Positions 10,163 through 34,700 of a DNA stretch of 45,256 bases are shown in pieces. Positions within the stretch are counted from its first letter, which is position 1, and each line of letters opens with the position of its first letter. The position numbers and the translations under genes were made by a program. The DNA is taken from assembly GCA_905250885.1 (NCBI GenBank), contig CAJNOQ010000613.1:1-45256 (forward strand). The letters run 5' to 3'. The DNA is from Didymodactylos carnosus. Lineage: Eukaryota; Rotifera; Eurotatoria; Philodinida; Philodinidae. The notes under the pieces are model-generated. The model ran no database searches. It was not told the origin of the DNA and saw only the letters and a list, made by a program, of their open reading frames with translations.

Positions 10163-13100
10163 AAGAATCAAAATTTCTTTCTTTTGAAATTGTACTGTTA
10201 TTTAAATAAATTAAATCAATAATGAACATATTTTTGTTTCTGTTCACTTACTAAACAGTATTGTTGGATTGTTTTCTCGATATTTGAAGATGTTTTTTTA
10301 TTTTTGCTACTAACCATGGCCCATTTCTTTTATTACGAAGTTCTATATGGTGTCTATCGGTGATGATTCAGTAGAAAAATATATGGATGTATTCTCACGA
10401 GGTTACTTTATTTGAAAAATAGCCATAAATCGCGATACTTGTAATGTTCAACGGGATATAATCTGTTATCGATAAATCTTTCTCAAACTTTCTCGTGATG
10501 AGAATACTGGTACAACAAACGGCAATATCATTGGCAAAGGAACATTATGTGTAACGACGACATATCCGACACTATCATGGGAACACCAACGCTCTAAAGT
10601 ATTTGTACATGATCCCGTAAGATTCTTTGCTTTTGCTTTTTTTCTTCTCTTAAAAACACAGTTGTTTATTGTTCTTCATATAGTTTATAAATGGAGGAAA
10701 AAAATGCATGAATTGTCAAAAGAGAAATCGTTCATGTATCAATACATTCATGGCATATCATATTCAATGACATCGTTCAATTTGAGGTGTAGTAGACCAA
10801 ACTGTATAGGCGCAACTAAAGATACAGTTTTGTATAATAGTTTGACAAATAATAACAATAAATACGAATTCAAACACAATCGATTGTCATGTAAAATTTT
10901 GAGAAGCCATGGAAAACTATCTGCGACAGATTCATAAGGTTTGTTAATCAAAAACCACTTAAAGCTATCAAAATGATCCCAGGTTACATTCAAATTATCG
11001 TCTGACATTGTTTCAATCGTATAAAGAATCACTTAATAAATGATGTTTGATCATTCAGTCAGCTAATGTTTAAAAAAAGTTCTCTAGACACCATAACTCT
11101 GTATGTACTCAACCTCAATCGGACCTTTCTAAAAAGCCCAGGCTATTAGAACATTTGCTGAAAGGTCCTTTATGATGGAATGTATAATTACGGAAATAGA
11201 TGTTTGACAGAGACATATCTCAAGTCCTACATTCGAAAATACTCGTTAGTAGATAAATATATAGCGTTGAAATCATTAACGTACCGCTGTCGTAGGACCC
11301 AGCATGAAGCATCATCACAATTTCATCGTTTTTGATTTCGTTCCGACTTTTTATGGAATAAACTTGAAGCTGAAAGTGTTTTTCTTTCCAGTATTTCATT
11401 AGGTCGCCAGAGGATAAAAAGACGCACACATCATTTACAGGAAATGATTTTATTTATATGGAGATCACGAGTGCTAAAAGGTTCGGAAGCATTTTTAAAA
11501 AGCACAAGAAATAAGGCTCACTGCTGTAACAATGCACAGCTTGACTTTTTTACTTACTTTTCTATTGACACTATACGCATCTCAGCGGATTTTTTTAACG
11601 GAAGGACGATTTCTGTTGGACGGTCTTCGAGTTAGTTTAAAACTGTGAATTTCTCAGTGTGTGAACAATTTGGAGGAAGGGGAGGCGTACGCCTTTTTGC
11701 CTTCATGTAGATAACACGAAATAAACAAACACCAAACCTATATGAAAACGAAAATGATGAGGTTAGACTACATCACGATATAGTCAAAACTATGCAATGA
11801 AGAAAACAAATAAAAATTTTATAAATTCGCGTAAGAGAAGAAGGGATGATTAATAGATTATGATGATGTATTGATCACCAAGGTACGCGAGTAATCAAAA
11901 TAGTCATATGATTGATGCAAGCTTGCCGTCTAGCGGATTTGATTATCAGTAAAACCGACTCGGTATTTAACCAAAATATTTCGCAGCATAGACAAACCTA
12001 ATTCTTCGTCCAAACTATTGAAACAGAGCCAATAGAACAAAAAGCTTATCTTTCAAAAACAGTGCGATGTTTTAGTATATTATTTTAGGCACACATTTAC
12101 GTTTATCTTTTTTTATTACTCTAGCTAAATATATAATAAGATGTGAACAGCGAAAGTCTTACTACGAAATGAAAGTAAAGAGTTAGCTGGCATAAGAAGT
12201 TGTGTTTTTTTGAAATATAAGGCAGGTAGTTTTTTTTTTGAATAACCCAAAGACGGTAAAACTAGAGACTTGCGATCTTCAGGAATCGAAAAAGGACAGC
12301 TGGCTAACGTGCTGTGATATTACTTTGTGAATCAAGTTGCATATGTACTAGACATAAGATTCTTTAGCTGTACATGTCGTGACGTGTGAAATTGGTGAGA
12401 CTCAACTTTCGAACAAAAATTAGTCATTCTAAAAGATAATATATTTTAAAATTTCAATAAGCTTTTAAATAAGTGAATGCCCTCCATATTGCTTAGCAAA
12501 GTATATCGGTTATACCAAATGTCTTTTTCTATATTGTGGTAAACATGTTTTTTTAACGGAAGATACACAAAAAAAAGCTCTTGAGAAAAACTTTATGTTT
12601 TCAAAGAGTTGGTTGAAGAACTCATTTAAGTTCTCTGAGCTGTGAAGAGTTTTAGTTGCTTATTACCTGAGTTTTTCAAAAAAAATGTCAAACACAATTT
12701 TTTTTTCCAATTCTTCGAAGATCTCGATGCTCAAAGAGAAAAAGAAGAGTGAGAGATGTCGATCACCGTTGTTATTTTGCTGAGCTAACACATATAAACT
12801 GCACGATATTTTCTTATACACAATTAAAATTACTGTCAAAAATGTTTGTCTATGCAGAATGATGTGCACACTTCGCGGGCATATTTGTCCTTGACGACAT
12901 GAAATGAAACCGATTGAACCCACGTTCATTTATACTAGAGAAAAGCCTATTTTAAAAATCCAGATATAGAGAACTAAACTATTTATTAACTAAAAATAAT
13001 TTTTTTGAAAAAGCTTTCAAACATATTTGATAGAAAATCGATAGTAAAGAATATCAACTCCATGGCTATGCAGAGCTAACTTCTCTGTCTATAATGGCAT

Positions 13101-14792
13101 GAGCTTTCTTAGCAGCTCCAGGACCGAATAAAAATTGAACACTTAGAACACAGAATATAAATGTAATTCATTTGTCGAGCTTTCGCAGATAAGCAGATTC
13201 ATCTTTTTCGTTTTGAACAGTAATGTAATGAAACGTGCTTATGCATACGCGGAATTTTCTTCCCGAATCCATGTATTGTTGTATCCGAAGTTTTATGATC
13301 ACTTAACTACTTTTCCAGTTTAGCTCATCGATAACCTTATATTGAATAATTGCCAAATGTCGATTCTTTTATTGAATTCTAATCTTCGAATCGAAAATTA
13401 AAAATTGAGAACTGAAACTGTGTGGACTTCTATCAGATGTATGTTTCAAATTAGGATCAACATTATTAAATACCACATATTGAAACTAAAATTTTATAAA
13501 GACGACTGCATGTGCAATCGAAACGTCTAGATAATTACTATTAAAAAAAGTATATTACGAAGATAAAGTAATTAAATAGTTTCGAACCGAAATCCTTATC
13601 CTGTGACTTACATTATATCAGTTTATGAGAAATTTTTGAAAAAGAAGTTTCTATTTATTTTTTAAAAATTTCTCATAAATTAATTGTATTCATTTGTTGT
13701 TTTAATTGGATTGTTGATGTCACTTGGTTTTATTCAAATTAATTCTAAACAACAAACGATTAATGATTGTTGGGTCGGATAAAGAAGCATTTGGTTTAAA
13801 GGAGAATGAATCACCATCGAAGAAGATTTGCTAAGTCTGTAAAAATGAACTGTAAATTACCAGTTTTAACGAAAAATACTTTTGAGAACAGCAAATAAAT
13901 TAGAATAAGTAAAATTTAATGCACAAAATGGAAATAACAGAGGCTTTCGATGCTTATTGCTTGTTTTCGGTGAAAATACTTTTTGCGGCAAAAAAGTATA
14001 TCAGAAAAAAAGCTTGGAATGTTAATCTATCCCATGAGTATTTTTTCGATTGTCAAAATGCGGTTTTTCCGCTGAAATCCTTTTTCAGGATACCCCGTTT
14101 AAACAACGCTAACAGTTGCTCGTGATTGAATGAAAGGGTCCGATTATTATTAGGAAAATCGTAGTTTCTTATGAGTGTCGAGTGTGTTATTGCAGTTTAC
14201 CTTAATTTACAAATAGAATGCGGTTTTCCTACTAATAATTGGATGTTTTTCCAGATCGAGAGCAACCGCTCAGAGATGCGTCCGTGGTATATATTTGTAA
14301 TAAATATAATACGAAGGAAAGATATTATTAGTTATTAAAAGCTGAATCCAAGTCTTTAGCTCGCCGAACTTCAGAACAACAAATTTGTAACATGCCTATT
14401 TAAAATCAATCCTTAAAAGTCAGCTCTTTTTTCTTAAAAACGTCTCGCTCGAAGGAATCTATGAAGCGCATGACCGATGTTTTAGTTCTTCATTACAGAT
14501 ACAAAATTCATAATTGAAATCTCTCACCGATTACTTATTATACGTTCAGAATTTCGAGTTAGCTGGACAATTACAATTTGTTTTTTGAACATTTTAGTTT
14601 ATGAGAAATGGAAAAACTCGATACCGAAAAATCTGTTTTGATCTTAAGCAATTTGAGATCAGAATAGGATCAAGATTGAGCTTATTAGAGAGAAAGTATT
14701 TGAAATTTAGAAAAGAAGTCGACTGAGTAATCAAGTGAAAAAATGAGAATGTTGACGATCAATTATTCTTTAGTATATATCGTTATTTTCAG
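10163..14792. other. Long gene-poor spacer after HHAT copy 2
   Basis: About 4.6 kb without a supportable gene. Open frames here are short, without recognisable motifs and without a consistent exon series. A patch near 10510-10610 has a faint acyl/acetyl-CoA synthetase look (see findings). A 94-codon minus-strand frame at 10748-11032 and an 88-codon one at 12663-12929 match nothing I know. It probably contains decayed gene and repeat material. Confidence 0.45.
10205..10210 (+). other. Polyadenylation signal, HHAT copy 2
   Basis: A perfect AATAAA lies 43 nt after the TGA of HHAT copy 2, a normal distance for the 3' end of this transcript. Confidence 0.6.
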
Positions 14793-15328
14793 GCGATTAT
14801 ATTGACGGTGGTAAAATGTCATTAGAAATACTTTTGTTATTGATGTGTTACAAAATTAAATATGCCCAAAACTTTTTCTTACTAAGTGGGAATCATGAGT
14901 ATGGATCAGTTAATCGAATATATGTTTTCTACGCGAAGTGAAAACAAGTTTAGCTGCTAAGCAAATAGAATTATTTTGTTGATTTTGCTTAAGCTCACTT
15001 AATGCTCATTTTATACTATGTTTATTTTTTTAATAAAACAACAAGTGGTGAAGAACGTCCACAGGCTTTTTAAATTTTAGACCGGATAAAGACATAAGTG
15101 TGCGAAGAAAGAATAATTGTGCTATTTTTTCACATTCGTTGTCAATAATGTATTCTATTTCTATGTCTATTTAGTAAGAGTTTCGGATACTTATTGCTTT
15201 TACTTTTGGTTTTTAACAAGGCATAACCTTGATCTAACCTGTCGGGCATATCAAGTAATTGAAGACGAATGTGTGTTTTTCGCTAAACAACAGTTAATGA
15301 ACAATTTTTAGTGCTCCAAATTATTGTG
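14793..15328 (+). pseudogene. Protein phosphatase 1 catalytic subunit-like pseudogene
   Basis: Three colinear fragments match PPP-family phosphatase 1. Fragment 1 (14793-14940, after a TTTTCAG acceptor) encodes [12 protein letters not shown], then [20 protein letters not shown] and [10 protein letters not shown], and stops at TGA. Fragment 2 starts at 15081 after another acceptor with PDKDIS. Fragment 3 (about 15210-15328) encodes [17 protein letters not shown] and FFAKQQL. It then needs a one-base frame shift to read SAPNYCG up to an intact G|GTAAGT donor. The metal/phosphate-binding arginines of GDxVDRG and RGNHE are changed to Gly and Ser, and the middle third is missing, so it cannot be an active phosphatase. 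Splice signals persist, so this is a decayed intron-containing copy and not a processed retrocopy. A possible basic C-terminal tail exon sits at 15659-15757. Confidence 0.8.
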
Positions 15329-16156
15329 GTAAGTAATCAAGTTTAATTACTTTATGGGGAAAAATCTCGAAAAGATTGAAATTTTAGTAGAATTATCTGA
15401 GGTTGAGTTCGTCGGCATCAACATCTAACAATTATTGCTCTCAATATAAAATTGATTTCTCTTAGCTTTATAAACAAGACTAGTACAATATATAGGTATA
15501 CGTTTCGCTGCAATCTAATAATACCGACTGTGTAACAAGTGTTGATAAAAATTTGATGCGTAACTTTTATATACTTCCTTTTATATTCTTCATTGTAGAA
15601 AAATTGTTTCGATTGTAAACAAGTGCCACTTTCACTAACTTAGTCAACATCACTACAGATTGTCAGTCAGGATGCGGCAAAACGACGTTCAATCGAATCA
15701 CAAAGTATCACTGGACCATCAGCGAAATATTCAAATAAACCACAACATACACGTTAAAGGAAAACGAAAAAATTGAAAGACATAATGTAGATTTTTCAGC
15801 TGTTATGTTTGTGTTTAGATAAATGGAAATGATTATGTATAATGCCAAAATATTTTTACAAAATATCTAAAGTTCATACCTCTTCTTGATGAAAACAATA
15901 GAACATCTAACACGTGGAGAAAAATAAGTATCAGACACAAGTGAATAAAAAGTCCTTTTTACATCATACTGCGGATATCTTTATTTAGCATTACGATTTC
16001 GTTTTTTTTGTAGCTTTGATGCTAGGTATAAAAAACTTCACACAAATCAATCAATTGTATAATGTCAATAGAAAAAGTTGATGAGTTCTTGAAGGCATAG
16101 ATCAAAAGTTTGAGATTTATTATTTTAACTTTTATATAATAGCCCCTGAATTATTG

Positions 16157-16174
16157 CACACACACACACACACA
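16157..16174. repeat. (CA)9 microsatellite
   Basis: Nine uninterrupted CA units in noncoding DNA about 0.9 kb upstream of the TRIM9 start. Confidence 0.9.
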
Positions 16175-17075
16175 TAATGGAGTGTTATCATATCGCGCAA
16201 GTTCAAACAAAACCACAAGCAATTTAAAGTGACCTGTTTTCACATATTTGCCCTTTTTTTTTCAATTTTGCTAGCAGCAACTTTTTCATATAATTTAACT
16301 ACTGACACCGTTAATTTATCAAATTTTTTAAAAACTAAAATAACTAAATTTGCGATTTCCTTGAATTCTTTTGCAATGCCATTACCAGATTAGTGACAAA
16401 ATCACTATCATTATCGTTTCTAATCACTATCATCGTCCTATTTCTCATTCTTCTCAAGATCGTCTTTTGTACATATATATTCTATATACACAATGATTTC
16501 TTGCTAATTCGTATTATCCTTATTTCGATCTTTTCTTCGCTGTGACAATATCTTTTTTTCTTCTTCTCCGCAGAGATCAGTATTTATCGTGAATGAGAAC
16601 CCCGAAAAATTTTGTATGAACAATTTTTTTCTCTTCTCTTTCTGTCTCTTCCTAGAAGGAAGAAAAGTGAAGAGAAAAAGGAGATAGAGAGAAAGAGAGA
16701 GAAAGCGAAAAAAAGATGTTTAATATGCCTATCCGGAGCAAGAAGAAAATATTATCATTTCTTTTCGGATTTTAAACGTGAAAGATGTTACAATAAGAGA
16801 AAATGAATATATAGTCATATACAAAAAATCTCTGCGGCAAGAAAAATTAAACTTGGTAAGTTGATCAACATCATCATTTTAAAAATACCTGTGATCTAAT
16901 TTTTGGAATTAAATAAATGAAGTTTACAATCGAGTTCATGTTGAAATTATTATTATATCTCGGAGAGATACATGCCACAAACTAGATTTAGAATTAAATA
17001 ATTTTTGCAAATAGAAATGAAAAACAAACAATTTTATTCAGTGTTTGTCATTAATTCTAAATAAGAGACAATATC

Positions 17076-17092
17076 TTTTAACATTTATTTAG
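17076..17092 (+). promoter_or_regulatory. 3' splice acceptor 14 nt before TRIM9 start
   Basis: A TTTATTTAG acceptor ending at 17092 lies 14 nt upstream of the ATG at 17107, the same arrangement as at the other genes. Confidence 0.5.
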
Positions 17093-17106
17093 ACTATTGC
17101 CATAAA

Positions 17107-29620
<12,514 letters not shown>

Positions 29621-29863
29621 ACCTTTGTTTATACTCAATGTTTGATTTTTATCTCTCCAGCATGTGCATTCGTATTTGTATTTGTGTATGTGTACGTCTC
29701 GTATCAGATAAAGATGCATTTGGAAAAAAGCTTTAAAAGATGATCTCAATTCTTTTCTTCTCGTATTTTGCTGTTTTATACGAATTATCGTATTCTTGTT
29801 TTCAATTAATTGTTTCTATACACATAAATATTTTGTATGTTGTTCATATTACCTAGTAGAAAA

Positions 29864-29869
29864 AATAAA
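29864..29869 (+). other. Polyadenylation signal, TRIM9
   Basis: A perfect AATAAA, overlapping a second copy, lies about 244 nt after the TRIM9 stop codon. Confidence 0.6.
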
Positions 29870-30595
29870 TAAATTATTTAATGAAATTTAATTCAATTAA
29901 TAAGTAATAGGTAACGAAATTTCGATATTCACTAAGCAAAGGTTTTCTGATTGGCATATCTTCTAAGAGTTCGAGTTTCAAGATACCAGCCGTATTCATG
30001 AAATTTGATAAAAAATTGGCATACTAATGGCAAAATACTGATATTAGTATAAGATTTTTTAAACCTACTTTTACCCGTTCATATCATTAAAAAATGTCAG
30101 AGTACCAGCAACTAACCCAGGTCAAAAATCTTGAACCAAGATCTTGATTAAAACTTGAAAGATTTCTCAAGTTTCTGCACAATGATTTCAAGATCTTAGG
30201 CAGATTTTTGAACATCTGTCAAGATCTTGAGCTCATCTTGCTGTTCAAGATTTTGACAATTTTTGTTACATTTTCTGTCTGAACTGATAATGAAAAATTA
30301 GTTAATCAGTTGATTAAGTAGCCAGAATCTTGACAGGTTTTCGATATTTGCACGGAATCTTGATGAAATCTTGAATAGTTTTTCGGGTGCATAATGTATT
30401 ATTTTCAATTATTTTTTAGTTTTTATCTACTGTATCCTACAATACTAGCTCTACAGCATTGCACTGTACTGTCACACTCAAAGAATTTTGTACAGATTTT
30501 CAATTTCTGCAAGACGTGGGTAAACAGCTAAATATTCGCAGAGTGTGAAGAGAATTCTTTCTTTATCTAATTAAATTAAAGATCGGCTTTGCAGA

Positions 30596-30643
30596 CGGGC
30601 TACAACTTCGGAAACTCTCGAGAGTTTCCGAAGTTGTAGCCCG
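30596..30643. repeat. Perfect 48-bp palindrome
   Basis: The two 24-bp halves are exact reverse complements with no spacer, centred on CTCGAG; the outer end reads CGGGCTACAACTTCGGAAAC. At about 46-50% GC it stands out from the surrounding AT-rich DNA. It could be the fused ends of a palindromic transposon or a cruciform-forming site. It encodes nothing recognisable. Confidence 0.9.
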
Positions 30644-31750
30644 AATAGTGGATTCTCTATTCTTTATTTGTAAAATTATGCTATACGTCGATGATGTGTA
30701 TAAAATAAAAGATTAGCCAACAATCATTAAATTTATTCATGTTTATATTATATATCGCAAAAGAATTAAGAGAAGAAACAAAAGTCAGCAAACCCAGGTT
30801 ATAGCCTATAACTTTTATTATCGCACTAGTAGAAAAAGGTTTTTTGTATTAAAAGTTAGTAAAATTCAAGTTTAAGAATAGACACTTATTCTCACTCCCC
30901 GAGAAACAGCTGGCAGCTCTCGAAACTAATCAACCATTTTTTATAATTAAAATAAATCTCCATCCAAGTTCCATGAAAGTACATTGACACTAGCGCTCAG
31001 AAGGAATTATTTTTTAATAAAGGCTTCGTCGCCATGTTAGTAGTGCAGCTTATTCCATGTGATTGGTTACCGACATCTTTCAAAGAATGCTGGTCATTGA
31101 GTGAAAGTGGAATGAGTCGAGTCGCGAAATATCTGTCAATTATGGCGGAAGAATGTCCAATCTTGAACGAAATACGTGTGAATGTCTGCAAAAACGCGAA
31201 TATACTAGCACAAAAACATTGATACAAAAAAAGATATTGCGACCTTAATCAATCTTTTCTCTTGGCACTTTCAAGTTGCTTGTACCTGTTAGATCGCGAT
31301 AGTTTGCTTTTACACCCATTCGATTTGCTCCAGCTTTTGCTAGCGTTGGCGTGCAAAGTAAATAAAAACTCAATGAATAATTCATATCTGTAGGAGTATT
31401 GGATGCTTTCAATATCGTGTTATCTTTGAATCCTGTTTCTAAAGCTTTTTAAAGAAAGTTTTATCAACACATCACGAGGTCAAGGTCATGCACCTGCAGC
31501 ATTAAACGCATGAGCTTTCTATAGTTGAACTAGCAACCACGTGTGCAAAACATTTACGTATTGAACGTATAAAATTCATGCATGTTCGCTACACAATTTC
31601 ACGCGAGAAAAATGCCATAAAAAACTTTTACTGAGCAGTTTGCTCGCGTTTTTGTGTGAAAAGCTTTTCTTCTCGTGCGGCCATATGGTATTTTACAGCA
31701 TTCACGCTGTTATCTACTAAAATTTCCTCATGGGCAGTGTAATATACATC

Positions 31751-31770
31751 ATTTTTTGTTTACTTTTTAG
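31751..31770 (+). promoter_or_regulatory. 3' splice acceptor directly before SEC16 start
   Basis: The T-rich tract tttactttttag ends exactly at 31770, so the acceptor abuts the ATG at 31771 with no leader between, as at RTRAF. Confidence 0.6.
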
Positions 31771-34700
31771 ATGGATCAGTCGTCTGATCTTGTGCCACCA
31801 ATGATGAATTTCGCTTTTCCTTCGACAAACAACAATGTAAATGAACAGACAGTCAACCCAGGTGTCCTACCCCCACTTACTCCATCTTCTCTTCCCGGTG
31901 GGACACCTGATGCGGTGCATGATCAAAAGAAGCAAGAACAGCAAATTCAACCTGGATTAATGCCAACTGCACAATGGCCTCCTCAAATGTATCCCGGCTA
32001 TCCGCCACAATTTATGTTTCCAGGATACGGAATGCCCTACAGTGCTTATCCTCCAATGTTTCCTGGCACCGATCCTAATCGTCCACCATCACGTCAGAGT
32101 GTTTCAAATGATTATCCTTCATCTTCAAGATCGATAGTAAATGGCAGTAGTGGCGGTCAGCCTTCTGCTTCATCATCTGGCACTGCACAACCACCACCTT
32201 TCATACCTCAACAATATCCAGGTAGTTAAACTGTTTTATGAGAAAAGTGACAAAATCAAATTGTTTTATTTATTTCTAGGTTACATTAACCCTGGCATGG
32301 CTAATCCGTGGTTTGACCCGTATTGGGCGCAAATTTACAGCACTTATCCACATCCGTATGGATATGGTTATGCAGATGAAATGATGAAACAGTAAGGTTT
32401 TTACATTAATAAGCACACATTTTTTCTGTTTTAGATTATGCATGCGTGTTTATGAATGTGCATTTGATTTATTTTTCGTATTTCAGTTATAAAAATTTGG
32501 CTTATCCAGAAGATGATCGTTATAGTTATCATTCAAATTATTCTCAAACGAAAGCGTCCCAACATAGTTCATTGCCCAACTGGGGTTCGGTTGACTCACT
32601 GAATGATCAATACTAGTAAATTAGTTTTTGTTTGCATATAATTGAGATCTGCATGGAACACGATAAAAGACTTGTATGTGTGGAACATAATTTTTCTTTT
32701 ATTCAACTTTTAGTCAGAATGGGTTTGAATCAAGGCCTCCACAAACACAATACCAGCAACCACAACAACAATTAAGATCACAACATCCACAACGAGTACA
32801 TCCTAATTCACAATCGAATGTTCAGGATCAAAGCAAATTATTATTAACTACAACAAAACATCAAACGCCAGCACAGCAGGTTCAATCAAAAAAAGAATCG
32901 TCTGACGAGGATGAAGACAGTGATGATAGTGAGGAAAGTCAACGATCGGAAGATGATGCTAGTAGTGATCGTTTTAGTATCAAGTCTGATTTAGCTGGAG
33001 TTGTAGAACCGGCTGCACGACGAACACCCTTCTTATTTACTCGTCCACATTTGCGTGTGAGGTTTTCGTTCGATCAAATGATTAAAGTTTTACCGCAATC
33101 TCCCAGTGACACTGAACAACCAGCGACAGTTGAAATTGTTAATTCAAATGTATGCATTTGTTACAAATGAGATATGGAAAAACTACTGCTTAATGTTTTG
33201 TGATTTTAGAGTCTTTACAATCATTCACAAACACTTGCCGACGAACGTCAAATTTTAATGGATTTTATCGGACCACTGACTGCGTAAATTTTTTTCTTAC
33301 TAAATAAAAATAAACAGAGTCTGACATCTCTTGTATTAGCTAAAATTCATTGTTTTTTAATATTTTAGTTCGACAGCTAAACAAAATGTTATACGTTATT
33401 GTGAAAAACAAGCTCAAAGTGTTTTAAAAACGAGTACAGCTATTGACAAAGATGCTTTATCGTTATTATGGCAATACATGGCACTGTTAGTGAAGACGAA
33501 CGCTGTAAGTAAATAGAAAAATAGCTAGATATGAACTTAAAAATTGAATTATTAAGACAATTGATGTTCGTGTCGACATTCCAAAATTATTATGGACAAC
33601 AAGTAGTAGTAGTAGTAATACGGAAGCTATTTCGAATGATCAACATTTACTATCATCACCTACAATAAATAATCATCAAGCATCTGTACAAGATTCATTA
33701 CGAGAATTTTTGGCACTTGGTGAAATCGATAATAGTATAAAATGTGCTTGTGATAATCATCTGTATACTCACGCGTTAATTATTGCCTATCAGACGGACG
33801 AACGTTTATTCAAAAAAACCATGAATGAGTACGTTAAAAATGGAGATGTTACTATTTTAGTAACTTAAAATTAAATATATTTATTTTCATACTTTAGTAT
33901 TATTTCGAATCTCGGTAATGGTGATGTTTTAAAAACCTTTTATGAATTAGGATCTGGATTACCACCATCCGTAGTCACTGTAGGTTTTCTTTGATGTAGG
34001 TTGTTCATGTACAATAATTTTGTATAGTCATTGTATTGTTATAGAATGTAACAAAACCACATTATGGCGATTGGCGACGACATCTAGCTGTTATTCTAGC
34101 AAATCGCACAGAATCAAATGCATCATTTGTTGATCAATGTATAAAAACGATGGGTGATACACTTGGTGAGAGAATCACTTGTCACAATTTCTCTATTAAT
34201 ATGTCAAAACTACTATTTTTGTTTCATAGGCTCATCTGGTCGTCTCTATTCAAGCCATTTTTGTTATTTAATAAGCAATGTGCCATTTGGTTCTTACAGA
34301 AATAACACAGATAAATTTGCTTTGCTTGGAAGTGCTCATGTCGGGTATGTGTCATTATTGTCAGTGAACGAAAAAATTTTTTTTCTAAGATTTATATTTG
34401 TTTAGACAATCTTATTTATCATTTGCTCAACTACCTAATATACAGTTGACTGAAGTGTATGAATATGCTATTCGGAAGTGTTATTCACTACCAACTTTTA
34501 CTGTGAGCCTCTCATTCGATATTGTTTGTATCTAAAGACGAAAAGAAGAGTTCTCTATTATTTATTTTAGCCATTGAAAATCTATTACGCATCTAGATTA
34601 ATCTTGCATGGTTTACGACGAGAAGCCCTTTCTTATTGTGGAGAAATTGGTCAAACATTACTTCGCCAAGAAAACTTGACTCATGTTCAACTATCCGATT

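Larger units (their letters stand above)
15329..17106. other. Spacer between the PP1 pseudogene and TRIM9
   Basis: AT-rich DNA with a (CA)9 run at 16157-16174 and a pyrimidine/purine inverted repeat near 16618-16700. It should contain the TRIM9 promoter and leader. Apart from a possible phosphatase tail exon at 15659-15757, no coding signal was seen. Confidence 0.5.
29621..31770. other. TRIM9-SEC16 intergenic region
   Basis: Contains the TRIM9 poly(A) signal, a tract dense in TCTTGA/AAGATCTTG (about 30119-30390), a perfect 48-bp palindrome (30596-30643) and a coding-like minus-strand patch ending at 31245. The SEC16 promoter should lie near its 3' end. No complete gene could be built. Confidence 0.55.

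Noticed and set aside
10748..11032. 94-codon minus-strand frame in the spacer after HHAT copy 2
   Set aside because: No recognised motif, no flanking exons and no poly(A) signal; not enough to call a gene.
12663..12929. 88-codon minus-strand frame
   Set aside because: Isolated frame in AT-rich DNA with no family resemblance and no splice context.
31034..31222. 62-codon plus-strand frame upstream of SEC16
   Set aside because: Considered as a SEC16 5' exon or a small gene, but it ends in a stop, has no donor that joins SEC16 in frame, and matches nothing known.
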